From Populus alba (Eukaryota; Streptophyta; Magnoliopsida; Malpighiales; Salicaceae), in assembly GCF_005239225.2 (NCBI RefSeq), contig NC_133293.1, forward strand, positions 372,001 to 436,000: a stretch of 64,000 nt of DNA, in the 5' to 3' direction. Shown here in pieces: positions 1-10,008 of this stretch. Below the pieces are notes generated by a model, which had not been told where the DNA came from, searched no databases, and was given only the letters and a program-made list of their open reading frames with translations. Position 1 is the stretch's first letter. Every line of letters starts with the position of its first letter. The position numbers and the translations under genes were made by a program.

Positions 1-834
1 TTCTGTCAATTCAATTACCTAGGAGTAGATTCAAAAGGATCATAAAATCTAAGGTGCAAAATCAATGAATTGTTTTTTATCGAGGGAAAATTAGTTTAAC
101 ATTAATTGGCATGATTAATGATGATGATGATAATTAATTAAAGAACACGAAGTCCCCACATGGACATGGAGTGTTCCCTTTCACATTAGCGCATGTGGAG
201 AACACATGCTCCATCCATTTTGTCTACGGGCAATAATCAACACAACTGAGCAGGACACAGTGCTGTGCTGTGTGTGTTTCAACCAGACCCTCCTTCCCTT
301 GTTTTAAAACAAAAACACAGATGGAGGATTGTTTGCTTTGATCATCATCATCATCATATATTTAGAGTACGATAACTCCTTAACTGTCAAACTAATCATT
401 TATTTATTTGTTTGTTTGTTTATATAGAATGATAGTATAGAGACGCTATAGATAGGACTATACAAGGACATTTGGTCTTAATTATTAGGAAATGTAGTTA
501 TGATTATATTTTATAGTATTTTTTTTTTAAATATATATTAAAATAATATATTTTTTTATTTTTTAAAAATTATTTTTAATATTAGTATATAAAAACGATC
601 CAAAAAAAATTTAACAAATTTTTTTTTTAAAAAAATATGATTTACATCAAGTTTCCAAACGGTGTATAATAAGAGTTATTATTTAATTTTTTTTATGTTG
701 GATAAATAACCTATAACTTAAAAAAAATAGTACAGGTTAAAATTATTAAGTCAAGAATTAAAAGGTTTAATTATTTATTGGAGTAAGATTTAAACTTAAT
801 TTTGTAATTTTTTTATTTAAACTTTAATAAAATC

Positions 835-865
<31 letters not shown>

Positions 866-1700
866 AAAAAACAACTTATAATAACTTTTAAAAATCAAAT
901 GAAATCTTTAATTAACTTACTGTAACATGTGATTTGTGAAAGAAAAACAAGCTATTATGGCAGAGTAGTGGGTATTTTAGATTTATAACACAATTTGATA
1001 AATTTTTTTGAAAGACTAACATGTTAGAAAAGTATGAAGATCACGTCTCTCTTGATTGAATTAATATGTATAAGAAATCAACTTAACATTTTATAAAAAT
1101 TCAATAATAAATAAAATTTAAAATCTAATTATTAGAAAAGAATAGGTTATCAAAGATATATTAGAGCTTTATTTTCAGAATATATAGTTTTATTAAAAAG
1201 ATATTGACAAGACAATTCTAACAACACATTAAAAGATTATAAAATATGTTTGTAATTTGTTAAAGGTTCTGTTTTGAGTTAATTTATGGTTAAATACAAC
1301 TTTATTTGATAATTTTTTAAAATATAATTAATTTTTTTTTAATGATATCAAGTATTTTTAAAAACGGCATCTCATATATGTTTTTGATGATTTTTTTTTT
1401 CTCTCTTACCCCCATCGTTGTATCTCTCTCTCTTTGTTTTGTTTTCCATTCTTGGTGGCCTTAAATCCCATCTTTTAACCTTGAACATAGAAACAATATT
1501 TTAAAATACATTTGTGTTAAGACTACATTAATTTTCAGATATTTTTTTCGCCCGAGTTACCGTACCAGAGATATTTTTTTTAGATCCTAGCGTCGTCGGT
1601 GAATGTGAAATGGTGTGTGTGGTGATAATTGATAGGTGGGAAATTTGGAGTTTTTTGTAATTAATTAATTTTGTTAGAGTTGACAAAGCTCAGTCACATC
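1..1700. other. AT-rich intergenic DNA, no gene seen
   Basis: I see no coding frame with homology here. The stretch is dominated by A/T runs, with a short TA dinucleotide tract at about 836-860. The final part leads into the promoter of the small gene that starts at 2101. Confidence 0.6.
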
Positions 1701-1722
1701 CAAGGAAAAAAGTAAAGGCATT

Positions 1723-1730
1723 CACGTGTC
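1723..1730 (+). promoter_or_regulatory. G-box / ABRE-like element (CACGTGTC)
   Basis: CACGTGTC lies about 225 bases upstream of the probable TATA box of the small gene at 2101. CACGTG cores are bound by bZIP and bHLH factors, and the ACGTGTC form is typical of abscisic-acid response elements. Its use here is inference from position only. Confidence 0.4.
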
Positions 1731-1947
1731 GAGGTCTGTTTGGGAGCACGATCCATGTGCTGAGGTACAGCCGACCTTTTACAAAGTTTTTTTTTTTTAT
1801 TTAATTAATTTATGATAGATAAGAGAGAGAAAGAGAGAAGAAGGGTGCTTGCTTCCCCTTCTATGCTCATCTCACGGATCTTGCCTCTCCACTCCTCTCC
1901 TCTCCTCCTCTGATCCTCCTCCTCCTATTTTATCCTTTAGTACTTGC

Positions 1948-1957
1948 TCTATATAAA
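1948..1957 (+). promoter_or_regulatory. TATA box of the small gene at 2101
   Basis: TCTATATAAA fits the plant TATA consensus. It is followed by a leader with no ATG before position 2101, so the ATG at 2101 is the first available start if transcription begins about 25-35 bases downstream of this box. Confidence 0.6.
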
Positions 1958-2100
1958 CACACACAGACAAGGACTCCTATAGAATAAACAAGAGAAGAGG
2001 GTACTAGTTCCTCCGTTGACGCATCAGAGCAAACAGACCTCCACCTCCACCTCCTCCGACGACACACACCTCTACGCACGCAAGGACCAAGTATCAGCTA

Positions 2101-2600
2101 ATGGCTTCTTGGAAAAAAACCATTACATCCCCTTTCAGGAAAGCTTGCACTTTCTTCAACCAGCAGCAACCCGTCACCAGGGACAAGAAGTCCCAGCCAG
2201 GTACAGTTCCTGGCATTTTTCATTTCCCCATTTGCTCTTTCGCCTGTCCGATTTGCTGCGTTTTAAACTACGATTCATCAAATTCACAGCATAAACAAAA
2301 GGGCCAAGTGTTTGTTTGTTTGGTAATTGCTTTTAGGTTGGAAATATGGTTTTGATATTTAGCATCAATTTGTAGCTCAAAACATAGCGCAAATGCGTTG
2401 CCAAACACAACCCTATTGATATTTAGCTTAATTATCCCGTAATTACTTGTTATTGATATTTAGCATCGATTGCAGGGGAGGAGAAAAGGGCGATGGACCT
2501 TCATGGTGAAGTCATGGCATGTGGTTATGAAGATGTTCAAGTGATGTGGTCGATTCTTGACAAGTCCAAATCCGCCACCTGCGACATGACCGCTTCTTGA
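2101..2600 (+). CDS. Small uncharacterised plant protein, 74 residues, two exons
   Basis: The coding exons are 2101-2200 and 2476-2600, joined across a GT-AG intron (phase 1), and end at TGA 2598-2600. The product is about 74 residues. It begins MASWKKTITSPFRKACTFF, a basic and aromatic N-terminus. After the junction comes a compact conserved-looking block, MDLHGEVMACGYEDVQVMWS, then ILDKSKS and a short polar tail. I see no signal peptide, membrane segment or catalytic motif. I believe similar short proteins exist in other angiosperms but cannot name a family, so I give no function. Support comes from the good start context, a TATA box and ABRE-like G-box upstream, clean splice sites, and an open frame continuing exactly to a stop. 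The neighbour BSH is convergent. Confidence 0.75.
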
Positions 2601-3739
2601 TCCCCTAGCTACACACATGGTACATGTTCATGCATGTACCAGCCCAGGATCATGTCATGGTGTGTGCGTATGCATGGATCTGGTATACATGCATGCATAC
2701 ATGTCTGTAGATATCATCACATCATGATAGGGAACTGGGAGTAGGCAGATTTTTAGAATGCCCGTTATTGGATTAGGAATCGGTGATGCTGGAGGAGGAG
2801 GAGGTGGTGGTGGTGGTGGGAGATCTCAGTATGTAATAGGGAATCCCTGTGATCAATGGAAATCACGGTGAGATTTAATGGAAATCAATTTAGATCGCTT
2901 TATTTTTATGTTATTCTATTTTCGTGTTTTGTTTTTGGATTATATAATATAACATATGATGGACGCATGCCTGTGCATGCATATCATGACATCTTAAGTG
3001 GCTTCATGCCAGGGAGCAATGAGCCTTATCTGTCGTTGGATTTCGAGATGGATATGCTCTTCCTATTGGAAGAACAGATTACGCCATGCCCCACTTCTTG
3101 ATTTCGGACGTTGATTTCCCCCATAAATTTTATCCATCTATTTTACCGTTATTTTGTTTTGAAAAAAAAGTACAAATTTATTTAAAAATAAAAAAGCTGC
3201 AAATGTATTTATGTCACGGACGGAAATACAGGCTAATAAAAAAAATAAAAAATATTATTTTAACATAAAAAACATTTTAAAAAACAAAAAATCATAATCA
3301 CATTAAGAAATATATCCTATGCTTACATGTATTATCTAATTAACTAATTCCATTATTATATTTGCTTATTTACACTTACCAAATAAATTAATTGAAATGC
3401 TATGTCACAATCTTTAAACCTTACATTTATTATAAACTATGGCTTCATAAATGTAGGTCTTTTATTAAATGGGATTTAATTGGGAGTATTGTAGTAAAAT
3501 GCAGAGCTTAATATATATCTTAACAAGACAATTATTTTATAGGGTAAACAAAAATAGAAAGTAAAACATTCTCTTTAGAATTTGGAGCGATTCACTTCCT
3601 AAAATAGTAATTAAATGTCATTTAATCATGGAAATAATCTTATCGTCCTGTTTCTTGAGTTATAATTAGGGTCTAAAGATCCAAGTTCAAATCAGCCTCG
3701 AAATGTCAAAGAATTCAATATCAGAATTAACAAGATATA

Positions 3740-3900
3740 ATTCAATAGATTGCTCTAGTGGTTAAGAAAAAAAATTATTTTATTATTTTTTAAATTCAAA
3801 TCATGAGATAGTCATTAAAAACAATTAATAAACTTCTTTAACAGGTTACTTAGAACCAATTTCCATTTAAAATTTAATTCATGATATTATAAATATATAA
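3740..3900 (+). mobile_element. Possible tRNA-derived SINE
   Basis: TGCTCTAGTGG at 3751-3761 fits an RNA polymerase III A box. About 40 bases downstream, AAATTCAAATCATG (3792-3805) resembles a degenerate B box. This A-B spacing is typical of tRNA-derived SINE heads. I could not define the tail or target-site duplications, so the boundaries are approximate. Confidence 0.35.
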
Positions 3901-4660
3901 ATTATTTTTTAAAATATCTGTGAGTATTTGGTGTCGAGTTCAAGCTATTTGCATTAGTTTGCTATTATGAAAAACATTGATTTCCGGTGGTCTTCAAAAT
4001 CCAACCGGCCGTGCTGGCTCTAGCGTTTAATAATATTAGCTATTCTAGTCCATGGAGTTCTATGAGTCGACATTTTAGTAAAAATACAGTTAAAAATGTG
4101 TTTGCATTGCATTTTTTTTTTTTTTAAAAAATAGATCATATATTGTTACATGTAGTTTATTTAATAATAAAAGCTTATTGTAGTATATAATATTTTTCTT
4201 TAATTACAAAAAGGATACCTCAAAAGTTGTTTCTTCCAACTATTAGTTAGGTTGATATTAATCTTGGGTTCAATTAGATTTTCCTATCACTAAAATACAC
4301 TTGGAAAAAAATCAAGTTATAAATCAAGAGGATTATCTAGCTCAAGTTTTCATTAGACCAGTAAAATCAACCGATCAAAAACCCAAGTTATCGATCCGAA
4401 TTTTATATCCATGCTTGATAGCTTTTATTTCTGGATTGGAAGAAAATGTTGTTTTTTGAAAAAATAAATACAATTAGGAGACAATTGATTCAAATATTTA
4501 TTAAGAAATTAAAACTGATGCTGCTTGTTTAGGGCTATTTATTTTTAGATTTGTCATGCGTATATCATAGGGGTATTATTGGAAAGACAATTCCAAAATG
4601 GAGCTGGGCCTTGTGCGTTCGAATGCGGGCCGTAAACAGAGTCCACGCTCAAACTCAAGG

Positions 4661-5083
4661 TTACCAACCGGTTACCTTTAGCGTTTGAAGTTCTTCGAGC
4701 TCCAAAGGCTGCCGATGATGGAAGCTAATGCAGCAGTCGCTCACAGAACTCAAGTTGAAATGTAAATTAATACACAGCTTGTTGAGAGAATTGATAACCC
4801 AGTCTCTAATAGCAGTATTATCTGTTACATGCCCATCATAATGCCAAAGAATTCTTACAAGGAAATCTTTAAGCATCGCATAAGATACTTGACTCCTGAC
4901 AAGCACATGCCTCTCCTCTTCCAAGCCATCAACCTGGTGCATAATAATGGAAAGTGTCATTCGCATACAGCTGAAGCTCCTGGCATTTGAAACAAGAAGC
5001 AAGAGGCAGCAACATAGCCTATCTTGTAGAACTGGGCTCCCAATTCTCTTGGCAATCAATACATACGCTCCCAGCTGATATTG
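4661..5083 (-). other. Open frame continuing in phase after the BSH stop
   Basis: Directly after the BSH TGA (5084-5086) the same reading frame stays open for about 142 codons. It runs from CAA at 5083 to a stop near 4661. The translation looks protein-like, with segments such as SQVSYAMLKDFLVRILWHYD and TAIRDWVINSLN. I do not recognise a family. It could be a long 3' UTR open by chance, a relic of another gene fused downstream of BSH, or a readthrough extension. Known BSH proteins end near residue 240, so the TGA is most likely the real end of BSH. Confidence 0.3.
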
Positions 5084-7366
5084 TCAAATCATAGATCGAG
5101 CATTCCTCTCTTCCCGTGCTTCAAGGGCATCTACTTCCTCATTTGATAAGAGATCAACCATAGGCCCATACACATCCCAATCCTTTCTTTTCCTGAGGCG
5201 TACGAGAAAATCAACAAACACTCGTAAGCTTCCTGCCAGTACAATTTCATGGTAATGGAATCCTCAATGCATACTGGACATGAAATGCAATGAACGAAAA
5301 TATAACATTTCAAAGATGGCGCATCACAAAGAAAAAAATATATCTGCATAATTCAAAGAAAGATTTATGGATAGAACATTACGCAGCTGGAGATGTCTGC
5401 GTAAACTTTAGACAGGGAAATACGCACTTGAGTGGCCAGGGGGTAGAATATATAATGAAGAAAGAAAATAAGGGTGCCACTCGTTTTCTTAAATATCCCT
5501 CCCCACATCACAACTTGATTTTAGATTACTGGTATCAAGCAATGATGGAACGGAGTCCTCCAGTTCTTAACAACAACTGGATCCATTTTTTATCCTTTCC
5601 TTCTCTTTACCATTCTTGGGACAATATCAGCAAGTTACTCTCAAGAACTACTGGGGAAAGCTTATGCAAAATTCAGTTTCAAAGAAAAGAAGAGGAATAA
5701 CGAAGTTACAAAAGGTGTTCTATGAGGGGTATGAGAAAGGAGATACAAGGTATATGCTACACTTAATTTATGACAAAACATGCATTGAACATTATATGAT
5801 GCAGAGTAGGAAACTAAAGTTATTAAAAACTTGTTCCCTTGCCTTGAAGTATTACAGTTACTGCAAATTAACGTTACAATATGTATATTCTTCAAGTCTC
5901 AGAAAACTTATAGTTTATTAAACTTGGTAGAAATAGAAACCACATACCGAACCACACTGTATTTGTTGTTGAACAACTTCATCAAATCCAATGAAGTACC
6001 ACCTGCTTTACTATGAGCAATAAAGAGAGAGAGAGAGGGACGGAGTCAGTGAGATTCAAGTTCTGACAATGTTTCACATTAAAATCATCTCAACATACAC
6101 CCTCTTCCACAATGAACAAATGTTTAGTAACAAGAATAAGATAAGACTTGTGAAAGAAACCTTGCAGGAACATATTCAGCACTGCGACGTCCCTTTTTAC
6201 TCATTCTGATTTCTCTTGCAGCAGCTACACTTTGAACCGCAGTCTGGCACAACAAGTAGCATATAGATATGGTAAATCGAAATGCATCCAACTCTAAAAA
6301 AAAAAAGAAGAAGGAAAAACATTAAGTATGCAGTAAAGGTTGTCACCTCATAAAGCTGTTCCCTAATAGCAAAGGCAACTGCAGGCTGCAAAGAATAAGA
6401 TAATGTTGGTCTTGAGGAATCAACATTTAGGCGAATGAGATAGAAGGGAAGTACTGATAATAGAGTAGTAGCCTTGCTTACTCCAACTTCAGGGTCTTGA
6501 ATACCCAAATCGTCGCAAAAGGTTTTAGCAAAGTCTTCGGGATCACTGTCAAAGTTGTTCATGTCCTGAAATTGACAATCAACAAAAGCCTTAAGAGAAA
6601 CAGATCCATAAGAACTGGTGGAAGAATATAGAGCATATGAACGAATACGAGTGAAACGAAGGTTAATTATTAGCAAGTGCTATCTTACCCACAAAAACTG
6701 ATCCTTTATAAGAGTGTTATTCACGCGAAGATCGAGCTGAGATCAAAGAAACAAAGCAAAATCCTTCCATATTATAGCAAGCAACCGAAATCAAATAGAA
6801 CAGTAAGACAGAGAACAATACTCGGTGCAAGAAAGAAAGAAAGAAAAACCTTAATAGGCACAATCTTGTCTCCAGTGTACAGCATATCTTGACCTTCATA
6901 GGATCGAAACTCGGCCAACTGTGTCTGATCCAAATAATAATAACAATAACAATAGAGATAAATTAAGGGAAATCTTAAATGCATGCTTATGCTCTTATCA
7001 ATTAACAGGGAAAGAAAAAAAAAGTGAAGAGGAGCTGGGCAGGACCTGTATGGATTGAACAATGTGCATCATAAAAGGAGGAGGAAGCTTCAAGTCTTTG
7101 ACAGTTCTTTTAGCGAAGATGGTAATCTCAGAGTCTGGATCCGTGGGATTCCATGTGAAGGCATCTTTGTAACGCTGCTCCTCTAATTCTATGTCCAGAC
7201 GAATTGGCACCAAGTTCTCCCTTGTTGGCCTGCTTCTTCCTCTCAGTTTCTAGTTATATCAAGAAATCTTGAAAGAAACCCTAAAGAAAAAGAAAAGGGA
7301 AAAGAGAAAAACTTACATCCTGAACTTGACAGGCCCTTTTGAAGACGATGAATGCAGCGCTTTCAT
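5084..7366 (-). CDS. BSH: BSH, SNF5/INI1-type subunit of SWI/SNF chromatin remodelling complexes
   Basis: Nine exons on the minus strand: 7366-7317, 7229-7046, 6924-6850, 6736-6689, 6565-6482, 6385-6347, 6243-6161, 6010-5948 and 5192-5084. All have GT-AG borders and phases that join into 244 codons plus TGA. The protein starts MKALHSSSSKGPVKFRM. The two SNF5 repeats are visible: the first from LVPIRLDIELEEQRYKDAF to FAKRTVKDLKLP, the second from IVPIKLDLRVNNTLIKDQF to PAVAFAIREQLYE. The tail contains SLDLMKLFNNKYSVV and NEEVDALEAREERNAR. Arabidopsis BSH (At3g17590) is 240 residues with the same layout. SNF5 proteins are core nuclear subunits of SWI/SNF complexes that remodel nucleosomes. The start is the first ATG giving the family N-terminus. 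The only oddity is the open frame after the stop. Confidence 0.95.
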
Positions 7367-8570
7367 CTCTCTTCTACAGTTTGAGTTTGAAGTCCGCAAT
7401 CAAAGCGACAAAGCCAAACAGCCTTGTGAACTGTACTGTAAACTCCCAGATGATCAACAAGACAGAAACTACTCCCGTCTTGTTTGTTACTTTTAATAAG
7501 AACTTGGGCCAAGGCCAACCTCAGATATAGCTCTAGAACTATTTGAGGAGTATCACTATATTTGTTTTCAATTTTACCCTTGAATCCTTTTGATTTCTCA
7601 ATTAGAACTCTCGTTATAATTTTTTAATAGAAAAAACTATAGATTTATTATAAAATAACATTTCTTCTTATAAAAAATATATAATTTAGATTAAAATATG
7701 GATGAAATGCCTTGAAAAGGGATGTAAGTACTTAATTGAAAATTTCCAATTATTTTCTATTAATACTATAGTCTTTTTCTCCTCTCTCTCTCTTTTTTTT
7801 TAGGATTTTTTAAAAAATCACAAGTCATGCTGATATATTTTATTATATGTTTCCAACTATTTTTTTTTATGTTATTAATCATGAAGAAAATAATTACAAT
7901 ATTATGTTAATTTTTAATAAATTATAATAATAACTTCTGCCTTTTCACTACCTCTACGTCATCGTTTAGCTTTCTAGTTCTATTAGGATCATAACTACCT
8001 TTGGGATTCATTACTTGATAGGCCCTCAGGTAAAGACCGAATCAAGTGCCCAACTAAACCAAGAGGAGAGCCTTTCTCTATAGTGCCACCTCATTTTCTT
8101 TTCAATGCTGAAAAACCATAAAGTATTTCCCAACGTAATTATCAAACCTTTATTAAAAAAAAATCCCATAAAATTGAGAAATAAAATTAATAATGGTGAA
8201 AGAAATAAAAAAAAATAAAGTAAAATGTGAAACCATAAAGAATTGGATATGAATATAATGATAGAGAAAAGAAAGAAAGAAAAAAAGAAGATAAATTCTA
8301 TAAATTTAATTAGCAATGAAGTTATTTTTTTACCCTTTACTGAAAAAAATTGATGCTTTAGGGTTGAGGGTAATTTGATATTTCCCAACAGCTTATTAGT
8401 TATTAATAGATTGTTCAAGGAAATACAAGTTCCTTTTAACCTTTTTAGAATAATTAAATGACTAATTTACCTTTCAAAGCAAAAAAAAATAAAATAAAAA
8501 TAGAATGGTTGACCAAGGACGTTTCTTTCATTTCATTTTATTTTTTAGAATTGGAAAACATTTGGCCATA
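7367..8570. other. BSH upstream region and AT-rich intergenic DNA
   Basis: The BSH 5' leader and promoter should lie just right of 7366. The rest is AT-rich with no recognisable gene and no clear repeat. Confidence 0.5.
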
Positions 8571-9175
8571 CACTACCATAAAGTTAATAAATACAAACGA
8601 AAATTCCGAGGGAATATTTTTGTCGATAAATTTCTAAGGGATTTTATTGACGGAAATATTCCCTCGGTATATACCGAGGGAATTACCGTGGAAAAAAAAA
8701 TTTAAAACAAAGCAAAAAAAATGATGACGTGTCATATTTTACCGACGGCATTACCGATGAAATTTATTTCGTCGGTAATTCCATCGGGAAATCCGTTGGT
8801 AAACTATGAACACTGTTCATCATGTCAATTACAAAGAGAATTACCGATGGAATTTTCCGTCGGTATTTTCCAGAGAGCTCCAGAACTGTTCATCTTCCAA
8901 TTGCATTGTTAATTGTTTTACTTTACAAACAAAATCACCGACGGATTGAAAATGCGTCGGTGTGTTTTGGCGGTTTTCTGAAAAAATTCAATTGATTTAA
9001 AATTTTTATTTAAATATTACAGACGATATCACCGACGGATTGAAAAATCATTAGTAATTTTTGGCGGTTTCTGAAAACGTTTTACGAAATTGAAAATTTA
9101 AATTAAATATTACCGATGAAATTACCGACGGAGTAATTAAAAAATATTAATATTCAATTATCCATCGGTAACGCG
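8571..9175 (+). mobile_element. CACTA-type (En/Spm-like) DNA transposon terminus
   Basis: The sequence starts with CACTACCATAAA at 8571, the hallmark terminus of CACTA transposons. The next 600 bases hold many short subterminal motifs in both orientations around cores ACCGACGG, ACCGATGG, CCGTCGGTA and CCATCGGTAA. One is a near palindrome at about 8661-8683 (CCCTCGGTATATACCGAGGG). Dense subterminal motifs in both orientations are typical of transposase binding in this superfamily. I found no matching TAGTG end. The right side may be lost or separated by the copia element that follows. No transposase frame is visible. Confidence 0.7.
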
Positions 9176-9250
9176 CCCTAATAAAAAACCTGAATCCGCT
9201 TATTTCACAAGAGACAGACTCATTATTTCTTTTTCTTCTTCTACTACTTC

Positions 9251-9282
<32 letters not shown>

Positions 9283-9833
9283 CTTCTTCACTATATGTAA
9301 AAAACATCAATATCTATTTCTTTCTCTTCTTTTCTCTCCTCATCTTCTTCTCTTTTCCTCCATGCTCGGGTATGTCTTCTTCTTCTTTCTTCTTTTATCC
9401 TCTTAGTTTTTTTTTAATTAATATGCTTTATGAATTTTTTTTCCTTAGCTTCACTTGCAAGTATATTAAGGTAAGATTTTTCTTTTTTCTTATTTTTTCA
9501 TGATTTTTTCACTATATTTGTTTTTTTATTTAATTTTAATTGATTTTGTTCTTAATAATTGTATAAATGTTGTTGTGAGATTTTTTTTTTTCATATGAGA
9601 TCATTTTTTAGTTGATTTATTTATAGATTTTTTAATTTTTAGCAATTGCAACTTCATTTTTTTCATATGAATTTTTTTAGTTGAATTAATTTTTTTGTTT
9701 TATTTTTTTTTGTTGCAAATTTGTTTGAGTTGATTTTCTTATTCTTTTTTCCAAGCATTTTGAGTATATATTATACATTGTTGATTTATGTTAATTTAAT
9801 TATTTTATAATTTTATAAAATGAATTTTTTTAA
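9176..9833. other. CTT-rich and T-rich DNA between CACTA end and copia element
   Basis: There is a CTT/TTC microsatellite at about 9230-9290, then T-rich DNA with no coding potential. It could be internal CACTA sequence, but I cannot show that. Confidence 0.4.
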
Positions 9834-10008
9834 AATGATAATGCTAAAGCTGTGCTATTGTAATATACAGCTGCAGATTTTATGTTACAATATACAACTG
9901 TAGATTTTACATTTCAAATATTGCGTTGATTGCAGATTCTGTGCCTTGACTTTATGTTATTCCTTCTTTGTAGTGATCTAAGCAGATTCTCTGCATGTTT
10001 CCCTGATA
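9834..10008 (-). repeat. Copia 3' LTR, truncated
   Basis: It matches 14342-14516 base for base in length (175 bp) with about seven substitutions. The remaining 110 bp present in the 5' LTR (14232-14341) is missing here and is replaced by unrelated T-rich DNA. Confidence 0.88.

Larger units (their letters stand above)
2601..5083. other. 3' region of the small gene, then repeat-rich DNA and BSH 3' flank
   Basis: This contains the 3' UTR of the small gene (GGT/GGA-rich tract at about 2791-2820), AT-rich DNA, a possible SINE near 3740-3900, and from about 4661 the downstream flank of BSH with the open frame described separately. I recognise no other gene. Confidence 0.5.

Noticed and set aside
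5290..5921. Plus-strand open frames of 136 and 101 codons
   Set aside because: They overlap BSH exon 9 and the intron before it on the opposite strand and show no family resemblance.
8026..8418. Minus-strand 130-codon open frame
   Set aside because: It is lysine/phenylalanine-rich low-complexity sequence in AT-rich DNA with no promoter, splice or homology support.
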